A stretch of DNA of 7,114 nucleotides from Anaerolineae bacterium (lineage in GTDB: Bacteria; Chloroflexota; Anaerolineae; SpSt-313): positions 1-7,114 of the forward strand of contig JAIMBM010000150.1 in NCBI GenBank assembly GCA_023511475.1. Direction: 5' to 3'. Below, piece after piece: positions 1 to 5,927 of this stretch. The translations under genes were made by a program, and so were the position numbers. Positions within the stretch are counted from its first letter, which is position 1. Each line of letters opens with the position of its first letter. Below the pieces are notes generated by a model. The model ran no database searches, had not been told where the DNA came from, and was given only the letters and a program-made list of their open reading frames with translations.

Positions 1-1221
1 CTCATACGCCCGCAGGCGCTGCTGGGCGATGCTGATCTCGATGCGTTTTCGCGGCCTTGGCGTCGGCGTTGGAGTCGGTGGCGTGAGGATACGTGTGATC
101 TCGGCCAGCCTCGCCTGCACCTGTGCATCGTCGGGCCTGATCGCCGCTGCGTGGGCGTACGCGAGGCGGGCTGCCTCCAGCTTTTGCGCGCCGTCAAAGG
201 CCAGCGCTTCGTGGAGATAGGCGGAGAAGAGCAGCTCGGAGACGTCTCGAAAGTCCGGCGCCACCGCGTACACGGGCTGCAGGTGATCCACAGCCTCCGC
301 CCATCTGCCCGCCTCTATCGCCTCGCGGCCGTCGCGATACCCGATGGCAATACGCCGCGCCATCTGCAGGTCTGTGTCGTTGGCGTAGAAGCGGATGGCC
401 GCATCATAGTGGGCAATCGCCTCATCCAGCCGGCCCTCGTTGGCCAGCTGCAGCCCGAGGCGCAGATGGGCCACGGCGAACTGCTGCCGCACGCCCTCGT
501 CCTCGGGGGTCAGCTCCCGCATGCGCTCCAGCAGGGGGATCAGCCGCTCCCAGTCCTGCCCGGCCACGGCAGCGCTCGCCAGCTCGCGCAGCGTGGCCAT
601 ATCCGAGGGCAGCGAGGACACCGTGGCCGAGGGCTCGGGCAAAGGCCTCATGCCGGCGGCAGTATACCACCGCACCAGGGCGGCGATGAGCACAGCCAGA
701 ATGGCCACACCCACAAGCGCCAGACCAGCCGCTCCCACCTGCGGCCTCAACGGCGGCCGCCGTTGCTCCCGGCCCCGGCCCGCCCAACCCATCGGCACCG
801 GGGTACCCAGTGGGGCGGATGCACCCTCCTCCATCCCCTGCCCCAGCCCCTTCATAGGAGGCTCGGACGGCTCCCCCACGGGCCCAGGGACCCCGCCCGC
901 CACCTCCCGCAACCGCTCCTCGGCCCAGGCAATCGCCTCACGGACGCGGGGGCTGTTGGGATGCGAGGCGCGCGCCTGCAGCAGGTACTCCAGGCTCTGC
1001 TTCGGCGATCCGGCGAGATACCCCAGCCAGAGCAGGGCGTCCTCGCACTCGGGGTCGAGTAGCAGCGCCTGACGGAAGAGCCTCCGGGCCTCCGCGCGTT
1101 GCCCGCAACGGGCCGCCTCCTCAGCGCGCCGCAGCAGGCTGCGCAGCCGTCCCTCGGCAAGCTGCTTGCCGGGGCCACCGGCCCCCCGGTTGAGGCTCCC
1201 AGAGTCCCAGTCGCTGTTCAC
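1..1221 (-). CDS. Membrane-anchored TPR protein with C-terminal L,D-transpeptidase (YkuD) domain, 3' end cut off by window
   Basis: The open frame gives 407 codons and continues past the left edge. Residues about 28-105 form an N-terminal helical TPR-like region (for example RRAEEAARCGQRAEARRLFR, then LLLDP and ALLWLGYLAG). A Pro/Gly-rich linker and a basic stretch (about 148-160) precede one membrane helix at about 163-183, so the N-terminus should be cytoplasmic. Outside, TPR-like helices span about 208-366 (for example GLQLANEGRLDEAIAHYDAA), followed by a TPPTPTPTP linker (380-388). The last visible residues, RIEISIAQQRLRAYE (393-407), match the usual first strands of YkuD L,D-transpeptidases, which cross-link peptidoglycan; the catalytic Cys motif would lie beyond the window. 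The start is a GTG at 1221, the only plausible start after the in-frame TGA at 1296-1294; its ribosome site is weak. It follows the isomerase gene by 37 bp and is probably co-transcribed. The TPR and membrane parts are clear; the enzymatic identity rests on about 15 residues. Confidence 0.85.
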   Translation of the reverse strand, partial: MNSDWDSGSLNRGAGGPGKQLAEGRLRSLLRRAEEAARCGQRAEARRLFRQALLLDPECEDALLWLGYLAGSPKQSLEYLLQARASHPNSPRVREAIAWAEERLREVAGGVPGPVGEPSEPPMKGLGQGMEEGASAPLGTPVPMGWAGRGREQRRPPLRPQVGAAGLALVGVAILAVLIAALVRWYTAAGMRPLPEPSATVSSLPSDMATLRELASAAVAGQDWERLIPLLERMRELTPEDEGVRQQFAVAHLRLGLQLANEGRLDEAIAHYDAAIRFYANDTDLQMARRIAIGYRDGREAIEAGRWAEAVDHLQPVYAVAPDFRDVSELLFSAYLHEALAFDGAQKLEAARLAYAHAAAIRPDDAQVQARLAEITRILTPPTPTPTPRPRKRIEISIAQQRLRAYE

Positions 1222-1258
1222 GGCAGTGGTCTTGGCATCAATCCCTGGCGCGGGGCGG

Positions 1259-2332
1259 TCAGTGGCGCGTGGCCGATTCCTGCAGCCGCTCCTTCAGCAG
1301 GTCGATCGCCCCCATCGGCGTCGGATCCGTCCCATACAGAGCCGCGAGATAAAAGCTCAGATAGTCGCCGAGATGCACGGCCGAGAGCATCTGAGCCAGC
1401 CTGCTCTCGCCGTGTGGCTCAATCGCCTGATGGTCGACTCCGGCGCGGGTGAGCACCTCCCGGGTGACGTCAACCCGGCGCCTGTTTCGGCCAAGATACA
1501 GCCGCGAGTCCAGGAGCACCACGAAGGCGCTGCTCGTGGTCTCGTCCGGCTGATCGTAGCCGAGGACGGCGTTGTGGTTCATCTCCGGCAGCACCTCGTA
1601 GAAGGCCCAGGCCTTGGTGTTCTCGTTGAGCTGCGTCTTCCAGCGATGGGCCACCGGAGCGAGGAACTCGGCCCCATAGATGATGACAAGTCGGCCCTCG
1701 AGGCTGTGCGCGAGCTGCTTGGCCAGGTTCGTGCGCGCCGATACCTGCGCACCGATCGAGGCGCGCAGGCCCTTGAGGGTAGCCACGGCATCCTGGACTG
1801 CTGCCTCCTGCTCGGGGAGCAGGCCGAGGCGCTGCAGCAGGTTGAGCAGGGGGAAGAACGAGTGCGCCAGCGCAGCCCGCGGTTTGGACTGGTAGCGAAT
1901 CACATAGTGCCCAAAGCCTGCCTCAGCGGCGAGTCTGGCCAGCTCGCCGCCGGTGCTCAGGCCCACGACCGTCGCACCGCGCCCCAACGCCTCCCGCGCA
2001 GCGCTCAGAGTCTCCTCGGTGTTGCCGGAGTAGCTGGACGCGATGACCAGACTGCGCGGGCCGACAAAGGCCGGCACCCCATAGTCGCGGTGCAGAATGA
2101 TCGGCACGGCGCAGGTTTCGGCGACGAGATGCGCCAGCAGCTCGCCGGCGATCGCCGAGCCACCCATCCCGGCGATAACAATGTGCTGCAGCCCCTCGGG
2201 AGCACCCGGCCAGGCGAAATGGACCGCGCTATCCCAGGCCGCTGCACATTGCTCCGGGAACTCTTGTATGCGGTCCAACATCTGGCCAGTGTCGAGCCGC
2301 CCCAGGTAAGCCAGGTCGTCCAGTGGGTCCAT
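1259..2332 (-). CDS. Bifunctional phosphoglucose/phosphomannose isomerase (PGI/PMI family)
   Basis: This 357-residue cytoplasmic enzyme should interconvert glucose-6-phosphate or mannose-6-phosphate with fructose-6-phosphate, feeding glycolysis and sugar-nucleotide synthesis. It has two SIS sugar-isomerase folds. Visible family marks are GMGGSAIAG (55-63) and SSYSGNTEET (99-108), which bind the phosphate, PRAA with Arg152, the ENTKAW block with Glu237, EMNHN with His253, and a C-terminal DPTP...LLKERL segment with Lys347. By analogy with the Pyrobaculum enzyme, Arg, Glu, His and Lys at these places are the catalytic set; the exact residue correspondence is inferred. The length is somewhat above the roughly 300-350 residues usual for the family. 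The ATG at 2332 is preceded by AGGAGG at 2350-2345, a rather long 12-nt spacing, and no better in-frame start exists. The gene lies 51 bp after rsmI and 37 bp before the TPR/transpeptidase gene, suggesting one transcript. Confidence 0.93.
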   Translation of the reverse strand: MDPLDDLAYLGRLDTGQMLDRIQEFPEQCAAAWDSAVHFAWPGAPEGLQHIVIAGMGGSAIAGELLAHLVAETCAVPIILHRDYGVPAFVGPRSLVIASSYSGNTEETLSAAREALGRGATVVGLSTGGELARLAAEAGFGHYVIRYQSKPRAALAHSFFPLLNLLQRLGLLPEQEAAVQDAVATLKGLRASIGAQVSARTNLAKQLAHSLEGRLVIIYGAEFLAPVAHRWKTQLNENTKAWAFYEVLPEMNHNAVLGYDQPDETTSSAFVVLLDSRLYLGRNRRRVDVTREVLTRAGVDHQAIEPHGESRLAQMLSAVHLGDYLSFYLAALYGTDPTPMGAIDLLKERLQESATRH

Positions 2333-2383
2333 GAATCTTCGAATCCTCCTGCGCGAGGCGGGGCAGCGCCCGGCCTCCTGTGA

Positions 2384-3223
2384 TCAGTCTGGTGTCTGCT
2401 GCTTCAGCTCGGTGTAGAGCTGGTAGACGTCCCGCACCCTCCACCCGGCAACCCGGGCGACTTCCCTGGTCGCCTGCCTGGCCGGGGCACCCTCGCGAAT
2501 GCGCTCCCGCAGCACCTCGGCGACCGCCTCTCGGGTCCAGGCTTCCTTTGCCGGGGCCGGTGCGCCCGCGACCACGAAGGTGAACTCGCCCCGGGTATCG
2601 CCCGCCTGCAGCTCGGCCCGCAGCTGTGACAGCGTGCCCCGCTGAACCTGCTCATGCATCTTGGTCAGCTCGCGGGCCGCCACGGCGGGGCGGTCACCGA
2701 GGACCGCCTCGGCATCCTCGAGGCTCTCGATCACGCGGTGCGGCGCTTCGAAGAACACCACAGCCCACGGCAGCGCAGCTACCTGCGCGAGAAGCGCTCG
2801 CCGCTCCCTGGAACGGCGGGGCAGGAAGCCGAGAAACACGAAACGGTCCGCCGGCAGCCCAGAGACGGCCATAGCCGTCGGCACCGCCGAGGGTCCCGGG
2901 ATGGCCACGACAGGATAGCCTGCAGCGATAACGGCTCGCACGAGCCCGGCGCCGGGGTCGGAAACGCCTGGCGTCCCGGCCTCGGAGATCAGCGCCACGT
3001 CGCCGACAGCAAGCTGGTCGAGAATGTAGGGCGTCTTGAGCACCTGATTGTGTGTGAAGTAGCTGGTAGTCGGCGTGTGAATGTCGTAGCGGCTCAACAG
3101 CTTGCGAGCGGTGCGAGTGTCCTCCGCGGCGATCAGCCGGACCTCCCGGAGGATACGCAGCGCACGCAGCGTGATATCCTCCAGGTTCCCGATCGGCGTT
3201 GCCACGATGTAGAGGGTGCCCAT
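2384..3223 (-). CDS. rsmI: 16S rRNA (cytidine(1402)-2'-O)-methyltransferase RsmI
   Basis: RsmI uses S-adenosylmethionine to methylate the 2'-OH of C1402 in the decoding centre of 16S rRNA. The 279-residue product carries the full tetrapyrrole-methylase-type fold: TPIGN (9-13), AEDTR (33-37), SEAGTPGVSDPG (80-91), PGPSA (109-113), FEAPHR (158-163), RELTKMHE (184-191) and GEFTFVV (212-218). A C-terminal helical part (about 225-279) with VRDVYQLYTELK matches the usual small RsmI tail. The length is normal for the family. I chose the ATG at 3223 over a GTG ten codons upstream (3253) because family members begin just before the LYIVATPIGN strand, because GGAGG lies immediately upstream (3231-3227, a short 3-nt spacing), and because a strong -10 box at 3261-3256 would put the transcription start at or after that GTG. 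It is the first gene of the likely rsmI-isomerase-TPR operon. Confidence 0.96.
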   Translation of the reverse strand: MGTLYIVATPIGNLEDITLRALRILREVRLIAAEDTRTARKLLSRYDIHTPTTSYFTHNQVLKTPYILDQLAVGDVALISEAGTPGVSDPGAGLVRAVIAAGYPVVAIPGPSAVPTAMAVSGLPADRFVFLGFLPRRSRERRALLAQVAALPWAVVFFEAPHRVIESLEDAEAVLGDRPAVAARELTKMHEQVQRGTLSQLRAELQAGDTRGEFTFVVAGAPAPAKEAWTREAVAEVLRERIREGAPARQATREVARVAGWRVRDVYQLYTELKQQTPD

Positions 3224-3255
3224 CGTCCTCCGCTCGCAGGCTGCATGTGCCACGG

Positions 3256-3284
3256 ATTATAGCTGAAGGGCGCTCTCAAGTCCA
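3256..3284 (-). promoter_or_regulatory. Putative sigma-70-type promoter for rsmI operon
   Basis: Reading the minus strand, TGGACT (3284-3279, 4 of 6 matches to TTGACA) is followed by a 17-bp spacer and a perfect TATAAT (3261-3256). It lies in the 82-bp gap between the membrane-protein gene and rsmI, in otherwise very GC-rich DNA, so an exact -10 box stands out. The expected transcription start is near 3249, giving a leader of roughly 25 nt before the rsmI ATG. Confidence 0.6.
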
Positions 3285-3305
3285 GGCGGAGCCCGGGCGG
3301 CCGGC

Positions 3306-5609
3306 TCAGCCCGGCTCCAGCCGATAGAGCTGCACATCCCGGAGCTCGCTCCCCGCATCGAGGGAGAAATAGGGGATCTGCTCCAGCACGCCCGCCGGCT
3401 CCAGCCGGCCGTACTCCATCACCATCGCGATAACCGCCGACATCGCTTCGCCGTCGTCCAGCAGGTACACGGGCCGCCCTTCGCTCCACAGGGCTCGCAG
3501 GAAGCGTTCAAGGTCCTGCGCGGGCCAGTCGGCCGGGCGGAATGCCTCCCGGCCCGCATACAGTTCGACGGCCCCGCTGTTGAGCGTGCAGCCGATGGCG
3601 GCACCCTCTTCGGTCACGGCGGCAAGGCCGGCAAGCTCGGCCCGCTGAGTGGCCCACAGGTAGCCAAAGTTGTTGAAGGCTCGCGACTGCGGGATCGTGG
3701 CCGTCCCTGCGGTGCGTAGCCACAGGAGCCCCGCCACCACCAGCACCAATGCTGAAGCAGCGCCCCTGCGCCGCGCTGAGAGCCAGGCCAGGGCCTGCAC
3801 GACCCCATACGCCGCCAGGAGCGCCAGCGCCGGAAGCGCAGGCAAGAGGTCGCGCAGGCGCAGCGACACGTAGGGAGCCTGGATGGCCCAGGGCACCAGC
3901 AGCCAGAGCGCCAGAGCCCACGCAGCCAGGCGGTTCCGTCGGCCCAGGGCCAGCACGCCCCCGAGGAGGAAGGGCACCAGGTACCCCAGCTCGCACCCCG
4001 CCAGCCACGCTCTTGCCAGCGACGCAGTCGTCGCCGGGACGGCCCGAAGCGCATAGAGCTCCAGCTCCTGCGACTCGGGCCTCAGCGCCGAGCCAAACAC
4101 CTGCTGGTGATAGCCCAGGTCCGGAAGCGCCGCAACCAACGCGGCCATGAGGAAGACCGCCCCTTTCAGCAGGCGCTCGCGGCTGGCGGTGGCGCCCCTC
4201 CCCGCTGCCAGCAGGAAGAGAGCCGGCACCAGGACCGCCAGCTGCGTGTGACGGGTCCAGTAGGCCAGGCCCAGTGCGACTCCCGCTGCAGCTGCCCACC
4301 CCCACCTCCCCCGCCGCGCCGCTACCCAGGCCAGGAGGATGGTCAGGCTCGAGAAAAGCTGCGTCGAGACGTCCGCCATGTGCACGAGGAGCCACCGGAG
4401 CTGCTCAAAGGAGGTCGCCACAACAAGCGCCGCCAGGGCCCCTGTCAGCATACGCACCGGCGCGTCGAGGTCCGTGAAAAGCCACATTGCCAGCCAGGCG
4501 GTCAGGGCAACCGAAGCCAGACCCATGAGCGGGGTAGCCAGGTAGACCGCCGGCTCCCCGGCCACTCGCCCCGCCAGGCCCAGCAGCACGGAATGGCCCG
4601 CCGGCCACACGGTCGCCGCGCGCGCCAGGGCATCCAGCGGCTCGCGGTAGCCCACGTGCATTGCGGGCAGCACGTCGATCTGCAGGCGCCCGGCCAGAGC
4701 CGCCAGAGGGAACCGGTGCAGGAGGCTTCCGTGCCGCATCACGTCGACGGCCATCTGCACATAGCAATAGGGATCGCTCCCCGTGACGCCGCGCGCGTAG
4801 AGCGAGAGATATGCCCAGGCGGCCCAGGCGAGCGTCCCACCCAGAAGGACCGCGGCGAGCGCCCACCACAGCGCCCGGCGCCGTGCTTCCGGCCAGGCGC
4901 CGTAGACCTGATACGCCAGGGTGTAGCCGAGGAGGACGGCCAGCACCGGCCAGAGGGGAACGAGACCGGGCGCCCAGCCGCCGAGGCGCACCGCCGCTCG
5001 CCGCGCGACCTCCAGCCCGCCCACGAGATAGGCCGGAGCGAGCGGGCCCAGCCCCAGCACGGCCGGCCCGGGCTCCGGACGACGGGGCTGCCCGGCGAGG
5101 CGCGCAGCGACGAGCACCACAAGCATCATGGGGCCGGTCCAGAGTGCCCAGCCCAGGAGCCGCCCCACGGCGCACAACGCCACGAGATGTGTCGCCGCCA
5201 GCACCGCCGTCGCACCATCACTCAGCCGCCGCGAGCAGGGCTGCCAGGTCCACACGTCGCGCCAGGCGTCGGAGAGGACCGGCCAGTCGGGAAGCAACCA
5301 CGCCTCGATCGCCAGAAGGGCCAGGAACCCTGCTGCCGGCCCTCCGACCCACACCCTCGCCGAGAGCCACGGCACCTCCGCGAGCCGACCCACCGCGCCC
5401 CCCAGCCCCAGGGCGATGAGGATGACCTCCAGGGCACGCAGGGCGGGCGGTGTACCGTGCCGGCGCCACACGCGGGAACGCCACACCAGGCCCAGCGCCA
5501 GTAGGGCGCCAAGCGCCAGATGCAGCGCGAGCACCGCCCCCCGGGGCACGCCAGGGGCGGCCTCAAGCCAGTAGGCGAGCGACGAAAGCCGGTACACAGT
5601 CTGGATCAT
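3306..5609 (-). CDS. Large multi-pass membrane protein, probable GT-C-type glycosyltransferase
   Basis: The product has 767 residues and is dominated by hydrophobic segments, roughly sixteen or more helices between residues 23 and 632, followed by a soluble tail (633-767). After a helix at about 245-270 comes GVTGSDPYCYVQMAVDVM (274-291), an acidic-aromatic loop placed like the first external loop of GT-C enzymes (PMT/ArnT type), which use a polyprenyl-phosphate sugar donor; Asp279 is the candidate catalytic acid. Basic, aromatic loops such as AYWTRHTQ (449-456) also fit. About 240 hydrophobic residues precede this core, which is more than in ordinary PMT-like proteins. The tail (for example AIGCTLNSGAVELYAGRE, 671-688, and PVYLLDDGE, 713-721) resembles the extracytoplasmic domain seen on many bacterial members. 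The start ATG at 5609 has AGAGGA 6 nt upstream (5621-5616). The frame stays open to 6224, but that extension runs into xpt and is not credible. Donor, acceptor and pathway are not visible; the enzymatic role is an inference from topology. Confidence 0.85.
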   Translation of the reverse strand: MIQTVYRLSSLAYWLEAAPGVPRGAVLALHLALGALLALGLVWRSRVWRRHGTPPALRALEVILIALGLGGAVGRLAEVPWLSARVWVGGPAAGFLALLAIEAWLLPDWPVLSDAWRDVWTWQPCSRRLSDGATAVLAATHLVALCAVGRLLGWALWTGPMMLVVLVAARLAGQPRRPEPGPAVLGLGPLAPAYLVGGLEVARRAAVRLGGWAPGLVPLWPVLAVLLGYTLAYQVYGAWPEARRRALWWALAAVLLGGTLAWAAWAYLSLYARGVTGSDPYCYVQMAVDVMRHGSLLHRFPLAALAGRLQIDVLPAMHVGYREPLDALARAATVWPAGHSVLLGLAGRVAGEPAVYLATPLMGLASVALTAWLAMWLFTDLDAPVRMLTGALAALVVATSFEQLRWLLVHMADVSTQLFSSLTILLAWVAARRGRWGWAAAAGVALGLAYWTRHTQLAVLVPALFLLAAGRGATASRERLLKGAVFLMAALVAALPDLGYHQQVFGSALRPESQELELYALRAVPATTASLARAWLAGCELGYLVPFLLGGVLALGRRNRLAAWALALWLLVPWAIQAPYVSLRLRDLLPALPALALLAAYGVVQALAWLSARRRGAASALVLVVAGLLWLRTAGTATIPQSRAFNNFGYLWATQRAELAGLAAVTEEGAAIGCTLNSGAVELYAGREAFRPADWPAQDLERFLRALWSEGRPVYLLDDGEAMSAVIAMVMEYGRLEPAGVLEQIPYFSLDAGSELRDVQLYRLEPG

Positions 5610-5619
5610 GGGCAGTCCT

Positions 5620-5694
5620 CTCGCGCCGAGCCCCCTCATCCCCGGGCTTGCCGTCGGGGGTCTCCCGCCCGTCTCGACGCTCCCTGTGAGGGGG
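5620..5694 (-). promoter_or_regulatory. Structured 5' leader of membrane-protein gene (nested inverted repeats)
   Basis: On the minus-strand transcript the predicted leader of about 94 nt contains an outer perfect 8-bp pair (5694-5687 with 5638-5631), an inner 5-bp pair (5659-5655 with 5644-5640, 10-nt loop), and a small CTCG/CGAG hairpin (5630-5620) whose 3' arm touches the ribosome-binding site. GC-rich DNA gives such repeats by chance, so function is uncertain. No known riboswitch class is recognised. Confidence 0.3.
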
Positions 5695-5709
5695 GCCGCT
5701 GCAGGCCCC

Positions 5710-5737
5710 ATTCTAGGCCAAGCCAGAGATCGGGCAA
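5710..5737 (-). promoter_or_regulatory. Putative promoter for membrane-protein gene
   Basis: On the minus strand TTGCCC (5737-5732, 4 of 6 matches) is followed by a 16-bp spacer and TAGAAT (5715-5710, 5 of 6 matches to TATAAT). It points toward the ATG at 5609. The predicted start is near 5703. This is a weaker match than the rightward xpt promoter. Confidence 0.4.
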
Positions 5738-5744
5738 GCGGCGC

Positions 5745-5773
5745 ACCCCGCCCCGCCGCCGCGGGGGCGGGGT
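5745..5773. repeat. Perfect 10-bp GC-rich inverted repeat between divergent promoters
   Basis: The left arm ACCCCGCCCC (5745-5754) is the exact reverse complement of the right arm GGGGCGGGGT (5764-5773), with a 9-nt loop. It lies upstream of both divergent promoters, so it is not at the 3' end of any gene and is unlikely to be a terminator. It could be a protein-binding site or a cruciform. Confidence 0.6.
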
Positions 5774-5784
5774 TAGGGGTGGGG
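5763..5784 (+). other. Predicted G-quadruplex motif
   Basis: The plus strand has four consecutive G runs of 5, 4, 4 and 4 bases (5763-5767, 5769-5772, 5776-5779, 5781-5784) separated by loops of only 1, 3 and 1 bases (C, TTA, T). Short loops and runs of at least four guanines make this a strong four-tetrad candidate. It lies about 26 bp upstream of the leftward -35 box and about 64 bp upstream of the rightward one, so neither predicted transcript contains it. Any effect would be at the DNA level. The first two runs are also the right arm of the 10-bp inverted repeat. Confidence 0.65.
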
Positions 5785-5838
5785 ACCCTGGCAGCAGCAC
5801 AAATGAGCCTGCCCCCAGGGTGAGCTACACCCCAGCTC
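5785..5838. repeat. Two further inverted repeats upstream of xpt promoter
   Basis: ACCCTGGCAG (5785-5794) can pair with CTGC (5809-5812) plus CAGGGT (5816-5821), giving 10 bp with a 3-nt bulge and a 14-nt loop. Directly after it, GAGCT (5822-5826) pairs with AGCTC (5834-5838) across 7 nt. The second ends 9 bp before the xpt -35 box and is a possible regulator site, but both could be chance in this base composition. Confidence 0.3.
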
Positions 5839-5847
5839 CTCAAACAC

Positions 5848-5876
5848 TTGTCAGCACCCTCCCGGTGCAGTATAAT
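5848..5876 (+). promoter_or_regulatory. Putative xpt-guaA promoter with inverted repeat in spacer
   Basis: TTGTCA (5848-5853, 5 of 6 matches to TTGACA) is followed by an ideal 17-bp spacer and a perfect TATAAT (5871-5876). The predicted transcription start is near 5883, leaving a leader of about 45 nt. Inside the spacer GCACC (5854-5858) and GGTGC (5864-5868) form a perfect inverted repeat around CTCCC, in the place where a repressor operator commonly sits. Confidence 0.7.
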
Positions 5877-5888
5877 CGCACCCGACCA

Positions 5889-5914
5889 GCCCGGGTTCCG
5901 GGCGGCCAGGAGGG
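5889..5914 (+). promoter_or_regulatory. xpt leader hairpin followed by ribosome-binding site
   Basis: In the short leader GCCCGG (5889-5894) pairs perfectly with CCGGGC (5898-5903) over a GTT loop, and CC/GG can extend it past one bulged A. Four bases later comes AGGAGGG (5908-5914), a strong Shine-Dalgarno match but 13 nt before the ATG; a weaker AGGG lies at 5921-5924. The hairpin ends too close to the ribosome site to be ignored, but no run of T follows, so it is not an intrinsic terminator. Confidence 0.45.
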
Positions 5915-5927
5915 ACCCGCAGGGCGA

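Noticed and set aside
151..2383. Long plus-strand open frames of about 300 and 405 codons (151-1062 and 1166-2383)
   Set aside because: They lie antisense to the TPR/transpeptidase and isomerase genes, whose products show clear family motifs. Their translations are Arg/Gln/His/Pro-rich and motif-free, as expected for shadow frames in GC-rich DNA.
4107..5504. Plus-strand open frame of 465 codons
   Set aside because: It is antisense to the membrane-protein gene, very rich in Gln, Arg, Gly and Pro, and shows no recognisable domain. The minus-strand frame has coherent membrane helices and a good ribosome site.
5745..5773. GC-rich hairpin as a transcription terminator
   Set aside because: Both flanking genes point away from it, and there is no T run after the stem on either strand, so there is no transcript for it to end.
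5769..5779. Telomere-like GGGGTTAGGGG string
   Set aside because: It is a single occurrence inside the G-rich motif, not a tandem array, and it lies within a bacterial intergenic region.
5871..5927. Purine riboswitch upstream of xpt, suggested by the TATAATCGC string
   Set aside because: The string fits a -10 box with a -35 box 17 bp upstream. The conserved loop sequences and the closing stem of the aptamer are not present in the following bases.
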